64,000 nt of DNA from an uncultured Flavobacteriaceae bacterium (GCA_947502495.1 CANNAC010000003.1:248001-312000); one strand, 5' to 3'; shown: positions 28,905 to 39,403, counted from the stretch's first letter. The notes: generated by a model not told the origin, from the sequence alone. Translations and numbers: made by a program.

Positions 28905-29268
28905 ATTTTATATTATGTATTTAATAAAAAATCAAGTCTTTTTTAAGTTTATTGGTAAGAATATTGGCGAAATTATATGAAATAAACAGCTATGAAATTA
29001 AATGTTTAAAGAAGCATTGTTTGTTTGTATTCGTTGGATTCATTCCGTGTAAATTATGTGATGCTTATTCCTTTTAAGAACGTATAATACGACCTTGTTT
29101 ACTTGCAGTTTTTTATTGGTTTTGTTAAGGTGTTTGGAGGACATGTCTTTTTTAATAAGAATAGGGTTTTTGAAATAAAAGTTTTTAAATCAGCTTGTTA
29201 TCTGTTTTTTTATTATTTTTATAACCCTTCCCTTTAATAGCATAATAACGTTTTAATATTTTATAATT

Positions 29269-29937
29269 ATGTTAGGTGATACTTTAAAAATTGCATTTGG
29301 CGAACTCGGTCAAAAAGAAATTAGTGGCTCTGCGCACAACGAACGTATTTTAGAATACCAAGAAACAACCGGTTTAGATTTTGGTAATGATGAGGTTGCT
29401 TGGTGCAGTATTTTTGCGAACTGGGTAGCTTTACAAGCCAATTTAGAAATGTCTAATAGTGCTATGGCCAGAAGTTGGCTAAAGGTTGGTGAAAAAACCG
29501 ATTGGCCACAACCAGGGGATATAGTTGTTTTCTGGCGGAATGATATCAATAGTCTTTTTGGTCATGTAGGATTCTTTTTAGGGTACACTAAAAGCGGAAA
29601 GTCTATTTATTGTCTAGGTGGAAATCAAGCCGATGAAGTAAATATTCAAACCTTTACCTTAGATAGAATTATTGAATTTAGAAGCTTAACAGATAATCTT
29701 GTGGAAGATTTAGAAATTCCGACAGGTTATTTAAGAAAAGGAGATAGTAGTGACAAGGTAAAACTATTGCAAAAAATTCTGAAGAAGCTAAACTACCTAA
29801 CGGGAAATGCGGATGGTGTTTTTGGACCTAAAACGGAAACTGCACTTGTTAGTTTTCAAACAGCTAATTCCATAACCGTTGATGGTATTTATGGTAGTGA
29901 ATCTAGAACAACTTTTGAAAGGCTTTTAAATGGGTAG
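29269..29937 (+). CDS. CHAP/NlpC-P60-like (TIGR02594-type) peptidoglycan hydrolase with C-terminal PG-binding domain
   Basis: VAWCSIFANWVALQANL...WPQPGDIVVFWR...FGHVGFFLGY; C-terminal LRKGDSSDKVKLLQKILKKLNYLTGNADGVFGPKTETALVSFQ. Confidence 0.85.
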   Translation: MLGDTLKIAFGELGQKEISGSAHNERILEYQETTGLDFGNDEVAWCSIFANWVALQANLEMSNSAMARSWLKVGEKTDWPQPGDIVVFWRNDINSLFGHVGFFLGYTKSGKSIYCLGGNQADEVNIQTFTLDRIIEFRSLTDNLVEDLEIPTGYLRKGDSSDKVKLLQKILKKLNYLTGNADGVFGPKTETALVSFQTANSITVDGIYGSESRTTFERLLNG

Positions 29938-29939
29938 AA

Positions 29940-30929
29940 TTAAAAGGATTCTTGTTTTGCGAAAGTTGTCGTAATTTTTTCTGTTATAAAAGGTGTTGTA
30001 TTTGTTTTATCCTCTAATCTATTTAATAGGAGTTGTATGGCTCTTTTTCCTATTTGATGTGCGTTTTGATTTAAATAGGAAAGTTTTGGAACAGAAAGAT
30101 TTGAAATTTGCTCATCTGCGAAACCTATTACAGATAATTCTTTAGGTATTTTATATCCTAAATAATTGGATACGCTAATTAGTACGGTTCCAGAAACATT
30201 ATCTGCGGCAATTACAGCATCTACATGCTTGTTGTTTAATAGAAAGTTTTTGATTTGTTGTTGTATGTCTTCCTTCGTGTTTAATAGCAAGGTATTTGTT
30301 TTTTCTTGAACTACACTTGTATAACCTTCCAATCTTAACCTGCCTACATTTAAATCATTAATAGAAGAAATAAAGGCTATATTTTTTTTACCATGATTTA
30401 ATAATTTTAGGCTTAGGTTTTTAGATTCTTCAAAATCATCTATAATTACTTTGTCGCAATTAAAACCTTCAATAACTCTATCAAACATTACAATTGGTAT
30501 TTTACTTAATTGTGTTGCTTTGAAATGGGAGTAATCTGCTACTTTTTGTGTTTCTTCAGAAACAGCGACAATAAAGCCATCTACGCTACCATTACTTAGT
30601 AATTGTAAGCATTCTTTTTCTTTATCTAATTGTTCGTTAGAAGTACAGGTAATAATGTGATAGCCTTTCTCTCTAGCTTCTTTTTCAATTCCGTTTAAGG
30701 CTTTTGCAAAAAACCGATTTAATAAACTCGGAAGGATAACACCAATGGTTTTAGATGTATTGGCTTTTAGACTTTGCGCTATTTTATTCGGTTGGTAATT
30801 GTAAAGTGCTGCAACTTCTTTGACCCGTTTTATCGTTTCGATACTAATCTCTGGGTTGTCATGTAATGCCTTGGAAACTGTAGATATGGAAACGTTTAAT
30901 TTTTCGGCTAAATCTTTAAGCGTTATCAT
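29940..30929 (-). CDS. LacI-family transcriptional regulator
   Basis: MITLKDLAEKLNVSISTVSKALHDNPEISIETIKRVKEVAALYNYQPN; full sugar-binding domain. Start moved to internal Met because a terminator lies in the longer ORF. Confidence 0.9.
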   Translation of the reverse strand: MITLKDLAEKLNVSISTVSKALHDNPEISIETIKRVKEVAALYNYQPNKIAQSLKANTSKTIGVILPSLLNRFFAKALNGIEKEAREKGYHIITCTSNEQLDKEKECLQLLSNGSVDGFIVAVSEETQKVADYSHFKATQLSKIPIVMFDRVIEGFNCDKVIIDDFEESKNLSLKLLNHGKKNIAFISSINDLNVGRLRLEGYTSVVQEKTNTLLLNTKEDIQQQIKNFLLNNKHVDAVIAADNVSGTVLISVSNYLGYKIPKELSVIGFADEQISNLSVPKLSYLNQNAHQIGKRAIQLLLNRLEDKTNTTPFITEKITTTFAKQESF

Positions 30930-30959
30930 TTTTTTTGTTTTGGATATAAATATATAAAA

Positions 30960-30994
30960 AAAAGAGTATGCCGTAATATTGGGCATACTCTTTT
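30960..30994 (-). terminator. Intrinsic terminator of the upstream lipocalin-like gene
   Basis: AAAAGAGTATGCC-gtaatattg-GGCATACTCTTTT perfect 13-bp stem. Confidence 0.85.
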
Positions 30995-31040
30995 AAATTA
31001 TAGTTTGTTTTTATGTTTTGAACTTTCTAGTCCGATATAT

Positions 31041-31508
31041 TTATTTTTTAAGAAAACTCATTTTAATAGTATACGGTCTTTTGTTTACCCATGTAGTGTA
31101 GTTCCACTGCATAGATTTATTTGTGATTTCTGTAATTTTCACTTTAAATCTATCGGTTTCCCCATTGTTATTTTTAATTTTTAAAACCACATCATATAGT
31201 CCTGATTTTTTTGAAGACTTAGATACGTCAAAAGCGATGTTTCGTTTTCCGTAAGAACAATAAAGGTCATTTATTGCATAGGTTCCTGTGTTGCTTAATT
31301 CACTAAATCTCCAAAGACTTTGCTCAAAACAAAAGTTGGTTACATCATTAAAAAGAGTTATTCTGTCATACATGTCCGGTTCTACATAAGATACTTTATT
31401 AAGTAGCCACATATCTTTCAGGATGTGTTCTGAAGAAACATCGTTAGATGATTTGAAGGAGAATAATAGAATGCATACTAAGGGAATAAATACTAATTTT
31501 TTAATCAT
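31041..31508 (-). CDS. Lipocalin-like secreted protein
   Basis: LKDMWLLNKVSYVEPDMYDRITLFNDVTNFCFEQSLWRF...INDLYCSYGKR; signal peptide. Confidence 0.65.
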   Translation of the reverse strand: MIKKLVFIPLVCILLFSFKSSNDVSSEHILKDMWLLNKVSYVEPDMYDRITLFNDVTNFCFEQSLWRFSELSNTGTYAINDLYCSYGKRNIAFDVSKSSKKSGLYDVVLKIKNNNGETDRFKVKITEITNKSMQWNYTTWVNKRPYTIKMSFLKK

Positions 31509-32040
31509 TTTGCTATTAATGTTGCTAGCATTGCATTATTAAGGTTTTTGAATACCAGGCCCTCACACTGGTAATTTCGTCTTCTAAATAATGTTTAATA
31601 AAAAATACTTTTTATTAAATACTTCACTGCTATTGTTAGGGATCTTAGGGTTTTTTGACAATAATTTTATCGACAAAGTACGAATATAACACATTAACGG
31701 TCATTTAACCAAAGGTTTTGTAGGTTTTTTACGATTTTTTACAACAATTCGGTAATTTTGATGAAATGCATTTTTTATTCCCTTTGTTTTTCGGAATTCG
31801 GCAATGGCGAATCTATTTCCATTTAGATATTCCATAATATCTTAAAAAAAGCAAGGGAAAGATTAGAAATAATAAGGAAAACACTTTAGTTTTTAGCAGT
31901 ACAAAATAGTCGAAATTGTGATTCTGTAATAGGAAGATTAAATAGCTCCATTCTCGAACTTCAAAGTGAGAATGGAGGATAAGTATGATATTATCTAAGC
32001 GTTTTGTATTATGGTTTTAGTAGAAAGTAAGCGTCGTGTA

Positions 32041-32946
32041 TTAAGTGTTGGTACGAAAACGTTTTAATTTATTCTTTTTAAAAGCAGGCGCTATTGGTTT
32101 TTCATAGAAGGTTATACGAATACCAAAAAGCAAAATAAAACCACCTAAAACCATTTGTAACGAAATGGTTTCATCTATAAATATCCATGCGAAAATGGAT
32201 GCTAAAATACCTTGCCCCAATAAACTTAGTGAAACTCTTGTTGCTCGCATATGTTGTGTAGCATAGCTAATTAGTAACCATGCTAAAAGCTGACAAAATA
32301 CAGCTTGAACTATTAGAACCAACCAACCAGCATTAGAAAAACCGGTGAAAGGTTCGTTTAAAGCATAACTAACTACACCCAAATGAAGAGAAGATGCCAT
32401 TAAACTTATCGTCATAAACGAAATGACATTCATGGTTTTTAAAACCTCTTTACTAACCAGCATGTAAATGGCATACAAAACACCAGAAAGCACACCAAAG
32501 CTAAAAGGTAAATCAAAATCAAGATTTCTAAATACCGAAAAACCAACGAGCATCATCATACCGAAAACAGCAATTACTGTTCCTATCCAAAAATTATTTT
32601 TTGGTTTGTCTTTCACAAATAACAAGGAAAAAATACCAAGCCAAACAGGTGATAAATTTGTGAGTAAAGAAGCTTGGGTAGCAGTAGATTCTTGGATGGC
32701 AATATTCCAAATCGCAACATCACTACCAAAGATAATACCGCAAGTAATGGCTAAAATGGCTGTTTTTATATTCGGAATTTTAAGTTGCTTCGTTATTAAA
32801 ACATAAGGTAATAACAACAGTAAGGAAAACAACATTCTATAAAATGCCGAAATAATTCCCGGAGTTAGGTTTAATTTTACCAAAATAGGGAATATAGAAA
32901 TACATACTATTCCAATAGCCAATGCGATTCTTGCCTTTTTCATCAA
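32041..32946 (-). CDS. EamA/DMT-family transporter
   Basis: Ten-TM EamA repeat pattern. Confidence 0.85.
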   Translation of the reverse strand: MMKKARIALAIGIVCISIFPILVKLNLTPGIISAFYRMLFSLLLLLPYVLITKQLKIPNIKTAILAITCGIIFGSDVAIWNIAIQESTATQASLLTNLSPVWLGIFSLLFVKDKPKNNFWIGTVIAVFGMMMLVGFSVFRNLDFDLPFSFGVLSGVLYAIYMLVSKEVLKTMNVISFMTISLMASSLHLGVVSYALNEPFTGFSNAGWLVLIVQAVFCQLLAWLLISYATQHMRATRVSLSLLGQGILASIFAWIFIDETISLQMVLGGFILLFGIRITFYEKPIAPAFKKNKLKRFRTNT

Positions 32947-33046
32947 TAACTATTTAGTGACTTAAAATGAATCGGCAAAAGTACTTCTACTAGAGGAATA
33001 TAATGATACTAAATTAATCATTGCTGATTAAATATTATCCGTTTTT

Positions 33047-35164
33047 TTACTTCTGTAGTTTTAATTGAATACGTTTTCGTGCCACATCTACTTCTAGAAC
33101 TTTTACCATAACTTGTTGGTGTAAATTAACATGTGCATTCACATCACTTACAAAGCTATCTGATAAATTAGAAACATGAATCAAACCACTTTCTTTAATT
33201 CCAACATCTACAAAACAGCCAAAATTGGTTATGTTATTTACTATTCCTGGTAATAATTGGCCTTCTTGAAGATCGTTAATCGTTTTTATATTCTGATTGA
33301 AGGAGAATTCTTTGGCTTTTTCTCTAATATCTAAACCTGGTTTTTCTAGCTCTTTTATGATGTCTTCCAAGGTTAATAATCCTACAGTTTTTGAGCTGTA
33401 GTTTTTTAAATTTACTTTCTGAAGTAATGCTGTATTTCCTATTAATTCGGATACAGATACCTTTAAATCCTTCGCCATATTTTGCACGATCTTATAGCTC
33501 TCTGGATGCACTGCAGAATTGTCTAACGGATTTTTAGCATCTTTTATTCTTAAGAAAGCGGCACCTTGCTCAAAAGCTTTTCCGCCTAATCTTGGTACTT
33601 TTTTTATCTCATTTCTAGAAGAAAACACGCCGTTTTCATTTCTGTAATTAAAAATGTTTTCTGCTAGTTTTGGGCCAATACCAGAAACATAACTCAGTAA
33701 ACTTGTACTAGCGGTATTAATATTTACACCAACACTATTTACACAGTTTTCTACTACAACATCTAGTTGTTTTTGAAGTTTTCCTTGGTCTACATCATGT
33801 TGGTATTGTCCAACACCAATAGATTTAGCATCGATTTTTACGAGTTCTGCTAAAGGATCTTGCAAACGTCTACCAATAGAAACAGAACCTCTAACCGTTA
33901 CATCGTAGTTAGGGAATTCTTCACGAGCAATTTTTGAAGCCGAATAAATACTTGCGCCAGCTTCACTAACCACAAATACTTGTATCTCATTTTTAAAATG
34001 AATTTTTCTAATTAAAGCTTCTGTTTCTCGGGATGCTGTTCCATTACCAATAGCAATGGCTTCAATTTTGTAGGTTTCAGCCAATGCGCTAATCGTGTTC
34101 ATGGCTCCAATACTATCGTTTTTTGGAGCATGCGGATAAATGTTTTCGTTGTGTTGGAGTTGTCCTTGAGCATCTAAGCAAACCACTTTGCATCCAGATC
34201 TAAATCCGGGATCTATGGCTAGCACACGTTTTTGTCCGATTGGAGAACCTAATAATAACTGTTTTAAGTTTTTGGCAAAAACAGTAATTGCAGATTCGTC
34301 TGCTTTGTCTTTTGCATTTTGTAAAGCTTCGTTAGATAAGGAAGGTAAAAGCAAACGTTTATATGCGTCGGCTATTGCTAATTCCATTTGGTCTGCACAT
34401 TCGTTTTGCGAACGTATCATTCTATTTTCTATTTTTTGTAAAGCACGTGCATTATCGATCTCGATCTTTACACGTATAAACCCTTCAGATTCTGCTCTTA
34501 AAATAGCCAGTAATCTATGCGAAGGAATTCTATTTAAAGACTCTTCCCATGCAAAGTAGTCTCTAAATTTTTGCGCTTTTTCGTCTTCTTTTTTTGTTTT
34601 TATCACTTTCGTGGAAATGATTGCGTAACGTTCCAGCTGGTTTCTAATATTATTTCTAACATCTGTACGTTCATTAATCCACTCTGCAATAATATTTCTT
34701 GCGCCTTCTAAAGCATCTTCGGTAGAAGTGATTTCTCCTTTTATATATTTAAAAGCTACCGATTCTATATCCTTAGCATTTTGGCTCATAATAATCTTAG
34801 CCAAAGGTTCTAATCCGTTTTTTCTAGCAGTTTCTGCTTTGGTTTTTCGCTTCTTCTTATAAGGTAGGTACAGATCTTCAAGTGTGGTTAAATCGGTACA
34901 ATTTTCTATTTTCGATTTTAATTCTTGAGTTAAAACATCTTGTTCTTCCAATGCTTTTAAAATGGCTGTTTTCCGTTTTTCTAAAGCTTCAAATTGCTCT
35001 TTGTATTTTACAATATCTCCAATTTGTACTTCGTCTAGATTCCCAGTAACTTCTTTTCGGTACCTAGAAATAAAAGGAATGGTGCAGTCTTCGTTTAAAA
35101 GTGCAACGGTGTTTTTTACGGCAGTTTCTGCTAATTGGGTTTTGGAAATTATATAAGAAATCAT
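33047..35164 (-). CDS. tex: Tex-family RNA-binding transcription accessory protein
   Basis: VLAIDPGFRSGCKVVCLDAQG; C-terminal S1 domain LPGIVNNITNFGCFVDVGIKESGLIHVSNLSD. Confidence 0.95.
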   Translation of the reverse strand: MISYIISKTQLAETAVKNTVALLNEDCTIPFISRYRKEVTGNLDEVQIGDIVKYKEQFEALEKRKTAILKALEEQDVLTQELKSKIENCTDLTTLEDLYLPYKKKRKTKAETARKNGLEPLAKIIMSQNAKDIESVAFKYIKGEITSTEDALEGARNIIAEWINERTDVRNNIRNQLERYAIISTKVIKTKKEDEKAQKFRDYFAWEESLNRIPSHRLLAILRAESEGFIRVKIEIDNARALQKIENRMIRSQNECADQMELAIADAYKRLLLPSLSNEALQNAKDKADESAITVFAKNLKQLLLGSPIGQKRVLAIDPGFRSGCKVVCLDAQGQLQHNENIYPHAPKNDSIGAMNTISALAETYKIEAIAIGNGTASRETEALIRKIHFKNEIQVFVVSEAGASIYSASKIAREEFPNYDVTVRGSVSIGRRLQDPLAELVKIDAKSIGVGQYQHDVDQGKLQKQLDVVVENCVNSVGVNINTASTSLLSYVSGIGPKLAENIFNYRNENGVFSSRNEIKKVPRLGGKAFEQGAAFLRIKDAKNPLDNSAVHPESYKIVQNMAKDLKVSVSELIGNTALLQKVNLKNYSSKTVGLLTLEDIIKELEKPGLDIREKAKEFSFNQNIKTINDLQEGQLLPGIVNNITNFGCFVDVGIKESGLIHVSNLSDSFVSDVNAHVNLHQQVMVKVLEVDVARKRIQLKLQK

Positions 35165-35192
35165 AAGGTAGCTTTAATTCTAGAAATGTAAT

Positions 35193-35230
35193 AAAAAAAA
35201 CCTTGTAGCACTAGACTACAAGGTTTTTTA
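35193..35230. terminator. Intrinsic terminator
   Basis: AAAAAACCTTGTAG ... CTACAAGGTTTTTT. Confidence 0.8.
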
Positions 35231-35256
35231 TGCGTGTTTTACTTTTTATGTATTCG

Positions 35257-35724
35257 CTATACTTTTTCAAATAGCAAGTTAATAGTATGTCTTTTGTTTT
35301 TAATGTAAATAACATAATGCCATTGCATAGAAGTGCTAGAAAGTTCTGTTATTTTTATTCTATAATCTTTAGCTGTACCAGCTTTGCTTTGTGTGTTTAA
35401 AACAATGTGAGCGTAGCCTGTTTTTTCATCTATTTTAAGAAAACGATACGAGATTTCTCGTTTTCCAATAGAACAATAAAGATCATTTATAGAATAGGTG
35501 CCAACAGCTCCTTTTGCATTAAAGTACCACCGACTATCCTTAAAACATTGATTTGTGGCGTCATTAAAAAGAATCGTTTTTTCAAAGATATTTGGGTCTA
35601 CAAAAGATACTTTTTTAAGTAACCAGTTATCCGAAAGACTAAATGCGGAAGTCTTTTTTTTAGGTATCGTTGTTTTGCAAGACACCATAAAAACTACCGC
35701 ACAAAGCACAATTAACTTTTTCAT
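35257..35724 (-). CDS. Lipocalin-like lipoprotein, paralogue of 31041..31508
   Basis: LSDNWLLKKVSFVDPNIFEKTILFNDATNQCFKDSRWYF...INDLYCSIGKREI; start moved to MKKLIVLCAVVFMVSCK to clear metG. Confidence 0.65.
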   Translation of the reverse strand: MKKLIVLCAVVFMVSCKTTIPKKKTSAFSLSDNWLLKKVSFVDPNIFEKTILFNDATNQCFKDSRWYFNAKGAVGTYSINDLYCSIGKREISYRFLKIDEKTGYAHIVLNTQSKAGTAKDYRIKITELSSTSMQWHYVIYIKNKRHTINLLFEKV

Positions 35725-35725
35725 T

Positions 35726-37819
35726 TTAGCTAATATGCAATCCGTTACTAACATTTGCATCATCAGGATTTACAAATACTAATTTACCATCTGGTGTTTC
35801 GGTCATTAAAATCATTCCTTGACTTTCTACACCACGTAATGCTCTAGGAGCAAGGTTTACTAAAACGGTTACTTTTTTACCAACAACTTCTTCTGCAGTA
35901 AAACTTTCTGCAATACCAGAAACAATGGTTCTTACATCGATTCCTGTATCTACTTTAAGTACTAAAAGCTTTTTAGCTTTAGGCATTTTCTCTGCTTCTA
36001 AAATAGTACCAACACGAATATCTAGTTTTGTGAAATCTTCAAAATCTATCGTTTCCTTTTGTGGTTCTACAACGGCATTTGCTATTTCGTTTGCTTTTTT
36101 ACTAGCTTCTAATTTATCTAATTGTTTTTGAATCTCTTCATCTTCAATTTTAGAGAATAGTAATTCTGCTTTTCCTATTTTATGGTTTGCTGGAAGTAAG
36201 ATTTCTTTTGTTGAAACTTCGTTCCATTGAGATGCTTCGACAAGCTCAGCATGACATTCATTATCTGATTTGTCATTTTGTGTTAAACAAAGTATTCCTT
36301 TTAATTTTGTTGAAGTAAACGGTAAAAATGGTTCGCTTAATGTGGCTAAAGCCGAAGCGATTTGCAAGGCAACATACATGATTGTTTTTGTACGTGCTTC
36401 GTCTACTTTAATAACCTTCCAAGGTTCTTCGTCTGCTAAATATTTATTTCCTAATCGAGCAAGATTCATTAATTCTTGTCCTGCTTCTCTAAAACGGTAT
36501 CTTTCAATAGAACTAGAAATTACATTTGGATATGCTTTAATTGCAGCAAGTGTTTCTTGGTCTATTTCTGAAAAATCTGTTGGTTCCGGAACAATTCCTT
36601 CGTAATATTTATTGGTTAAAACAACCACACGATTAATGAAGTTACCAAAAATGGCAACTAATTCGTTGTTGTTTCTTGCTTGAAAATCTTTCCAAGTAAA
36701 ATCGTTATCCTTACTTTCTGGTGCATTTGCCGTTAATGCATAACGCAATACATCTTGTTGGTTTGGGAAATCTTCTAAATATTCAGGTAACCAAACAGCC
36801 CAGTTTTTTGAGGTAGAAAGTTTTTTGCCTTCTAGATTTAAAAACTCGTTTGCTGGTACATTATCTGGAAGAATATAAGAACCTTCCGCTTTTAGCATTG
36901 CTGGAAAAATAATACAGTGAAAAACAATATTGTCTTTACCAATAAAGTGTACTAGTTTGGTGTCTTTGTCTTTCCAATATGGTTCCCAATCTTTGCCAAC
37001 ACGTGCTGCCCATTCTTTAGTAGAAGAGATATAGCCAATTGGTGCATCAAACCAAACGTAAAGTACTTTTCCTTCTGCTCCTTCAAGTGGCACAGGAATT
37101 CCCCAATCTAAATCTCTGGTTACGGCACGCGGACGTAAACCATCATCGATCCATGATTTTACTTGTCCGTAAACATTCGGTTTCCAATCCTTTTTATGGC
37201 CTTTTAAAATCCATTCTTTTAGAAACTCTTCGTGCTTATTTAAAGGTAAAAACCAGTGTTTGGTTTGTTTTAAACTTGGTACATTTCCTGTAATTGCTGA
37301 TTTCGGATTTATTAAGTCGGTTGCATTATGGCTTGTTCCACAATTTTCACATTGGTCACCATAACTTTCTTCGTTTCCACATTTAGGACACGTACCAATA
37401 ACAAATCGATCGGCTAAAAACTGATTAGCTTCTGCATCATAAAGTTGTTCTGAAATTTCTTCAACAAATTCATTTTTATCATACAACGTTGTGAAAAACT
37501 CAGATGCTGTATCGTGATGAATCTTAGCAGTAGTACGGGAGTAGTTATCGAAAGTAATTCCGAAGTCTTCAAAAGATTGCTTAATAATAGCGTGGTATTT
37601 ATCTACAATGTCTTGAGGCGTTACACCTTCTTTTTTAGCTTTAATAGTAATAGGCACGCCGTGCTCATCACTTCCGCAAATAAAAGCAACATCGTTTCCT
37701 GTTAAACGCATAAAACGTGCATAAATATCTGCTGGCACATAAACACCGGCTAAATGCCCAATATGAATTGGACCGTTAGTATATGGTAAAGCAGCAGTAA
37801 TAGTATATCTTTTTGACAT
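35726..37819 (-). CDS. metG: Methionyl-tRNA synthetase with C-terminal tRNA-binding domain
   Basis: [30 protein letters not shown]-terminal [29 protein letters not shown]. Confidence 0.96.
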   Translation of the reverse strand: MSKRYTITAALPYTNGPIHIGHLAGVYVPADIYARFMRLTGNDVAFICGSDEHGVPITIKAKKEGVTPQDIVDKYHAIIKQSFEDFGITFDNYSRTTAKIHHDTASEFFTTLYDKNEFVEEISEQLYDAEANQFLADRFVIGTCPKCGNEESYGDQCENCGTSHNATDLINPKSAITGNVPSLKQTKHWFLPLNKHEEFLKEWILKGHKKDWKPNVYGQVKSWIDDGLRPRAVTRDLDWGIPVPLEGAEGKVLYVWFDAPIGYISSTKEWAARVGKDWEPYWKDKDTKLVHFIGKDNIVFHCIIFPAMLKAEGSYILPDNVPANEFLNLEGKKLSTSKNWAVWLPEYLEDFPNQQDVLRYALTANAPESKDNDFTWKDFQARNNNELVAIFGNFINRVVVLTNKYYEGIVPEPTDFSEIDQETLAAIKAYPNVISSSIERYRFREAGQELMNLARLGNKYLADEEPWKVIKVDEARTKTIMYVALQIASALATLSEPFLPFTSTKLKGILCLTQNDKSDNECHAELVEASQWNEVSTKEILLPANHKIGKAELLFSKIEDEEIQKQLDKLEASKKANEIANAVVEPQKETIDFEDFTKLDIRVGTILEAEKMPKAKKLLVLKVDTGIDVRTIVSGIAESFTAEEVVGKKVTVLVNLAPRALRGVESQGMILMTETPDGKLVFVNPDDANVSNGLHIS
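36229..36256. repeat. Short palindromic repeat inserted in-frame in metG
   Basis: GAGATGCTTCGACAAGCTCAGCATGACA; encodes CHAELVEAS on the minus strand. Confidence 0.75.
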
Positions 37820-37892
37820 TGTAAATTTCTTTTTGAAGCCACAAAAGTACGCTTTTTAAGAGGGATTTAGAAAAAAAATGTACATTTACATT

Positions 37893-38909
37893 ATGACTAA
37901 AAAAGGAACCTTTTTACATATACTTGGTGTGGTTGTTTTCTTCGGAATTATGACACTTAATGCGCAAGATACTAGTATGAAAAACAAAACTACTTTGATA
38001 CAACCAGATTATTTAAAAGCAGGGGATACCGTTGCTATTGTTGCGCCTTCCGGAATATTAAAAAACAGAAATGGGGAAGTAGAACAAGCAAAAACCTTAC
38101 TTAAAAGTTGGGGTTTACACGTCGTTGTTGGTGATCATGTTTTTAGTAAAGGCAATCATTTTGCTGGAACGGATGCAGAACGTTGTGAAGATTTTCAGAA
38201 AGCATTAGATGACCCTAAAATTAGCGCTATTTGGAGTGCAAGAGGTGGTTATGGAACCGTAAGAATTTTAGATAAATTAGACTATACACAATTTAAGCAG
38301 CATCCGAAATGGATTATTGGATATAGTGATATTACCGCTTTACATAACCAAGTACATAATGAAGGAGTGGAGTCTTTGCATGCTTTGATGTGTGTAAGTT
38401 TAACCAAAGATTTAAGCGAGATAAAAGAAAGTGTAGCTACTTTTAAAGATGCGCTTTTTGGTAAGCCAATTGCATATACTTTAAAAGGTTCTACGTATAA
38501 CAAAACAGGAAAAGTAACGGCTCCTGTTGTTGGTGGGAATTTAACCATTTTACATACCATGTTAGGTTCTAATACCAGTATCGACACTACGGATGAAATT
38601 TTGTTTATTGAAGAAATAGGGGAATATAAATATCATGTGGATAGAATGCTGCAAAGTTTAAAGCGTGCAGGTTATTTTGAAAACTGTAAAGGAGTTATGG
38701 TTGGCGATATGAGTAAAATGCGAAAAAATACAACGCCTTGGGGAACTTCGGTAGAACAACTTATTTTAGATGCTTTAGCGGAATATGATTTCCCTATTGT
38801 TTTTAATGTTCCTGCTGGACATGAAAAAGATAATCGTGCTTTGATTCTTGGTAGAAATGCTACAATCAATGTAGGAAAGGATGTGAGTACTGTTGTTTTT
38901 GAAAAATAG
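37893..38909 (+). CDS. S66-family LD-carboxypeptidase
   Basis: LKAGDTVAIVAPSG; IWSARGGYGTVRILDKLDY; IGYSDITALHNQVH; GNLTILHTMLGS. Confidence 0.9.
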   Translation: MTKKGTFLHILGVVVFFGIMTLNAQDTSMKNKTTLIQPDYLKAGDTVAIVAPSGILKNRNGEVEQAKTLLKSWGLHVVVGDHVFSKGNHFAGTDAERCEDFQKALDDPKISAIWSARGGYGTVRILDKLDYTQFKQHPKWIIGYSDITALHNQVHNEGVESLHALMCVSLTKDLSEIKESVATFKDALFGKPIAYTLKGSTYNKTGKVTAPVVGGNLTILHTMLGSNTSIDTTDEILFIEEIGEYKYHVDRMLQSLKRAGYFENCKGVMVGDMSKMRKNTTPWGTSVEQLILDALAEYDFPIVFNVPAGHEKDNRALILGRNATINVGKDVSTVVFEK

Positions 38910-38952
38910 TATTCTGTTATTCGGAAGTAGATTTAGGATCTATTTTTAATAT

Positions 38953-38979
38953 AGATTCCGCATCTAGTGCGGAATGACA
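38953..38979. repeat. Short palindromic repeat, intergenic
   Basis: AGATTCCGCATCTAGTGCGGAATGACA; stem ATTCCGCA/TGCGGAAT. Confidence 0.75.
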
Positions 38980-39011
38980 AAAAAGTAAAATTTAAATGTA
39001 GTTGGCTTGAA

Positions 39012-39037
39012 GAGATTCCTGCCTGCGCAGGAATGAG
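39012..39037. repeat. Short palindromic repeat abutting the start codon of the UPF0102 gene
   Basis: GAGATTCCTGCCTGCGCAGGAATGAG; stem ATTCCTGC/GCAGGAAT. Confidence 0.75.
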
Positions 39038-39397
39038 ATGGCACAACACAATGAGCTTGGTGAAAAAGGAGAACAGCTTGCAGTAGATTTTCTATTGCAA
39101 AATGGTTACGAAATTATGGAACGTAATTACCGATTTCAAAAAGCCGAAGTAGATATTATTGCCAAGCAAAAAGATACACTTGCTATTGTAGAAGTGAAAA
39201 CCAGATCTACGATCGATTTTGGGAATCCGCAAGACTTTTTAAAACCGAAGCAAATACAACGAATAGTAAAAGCAGTGGATCAATATGTAACCACGAATAA
39301 ACTAGACGTTGAAGTGCGTTTCGATATTATTGCAATAGTTAAAACGGGAAAAACCTTTGAAATAGAGCATTTAGAAAATGCTTTTTATCATTTCTAA
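39038..39397 (+). CDS. UPF0102 (YraN-like) endonuclease-like protein
   Basis: NELGEKGEQLAVDFLLQNGYEIMERNYRFQKAEVDIIAKQKDTLAIVEVKTR. Confidence 0.9.
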   Translation: MAQHNELGEKGEQLAVDFLLQNGYEIMERNYRFQKAEVDIIAKQKDTLAIVEVKTRSTIDFGNPQDFLKPKQIQRIVKAVDQYVTTNKLDVEVRFDIIAIVKTGKTFEIEHLENAFYHF

Positions 39398-39403
39398 TTC
39401 CGT

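Noticed and set aside
29040-29937. Prophage remnant around the endolysin-like gene
   Set aside because: No capsid, tail, integrase or attachment-site repeats seen nearby; only the single lysin-like gene.
31520-32030. Possible hidden gene or RNA in the ~530-bp gap
   Set aside because: No long ORF; only AT-rich inverted repeats (TTTAATAAAAA/TTTTTATTAAA at 31594-31619, TACCAG/CTGGTA at 31553-31573), too weak to support a call.
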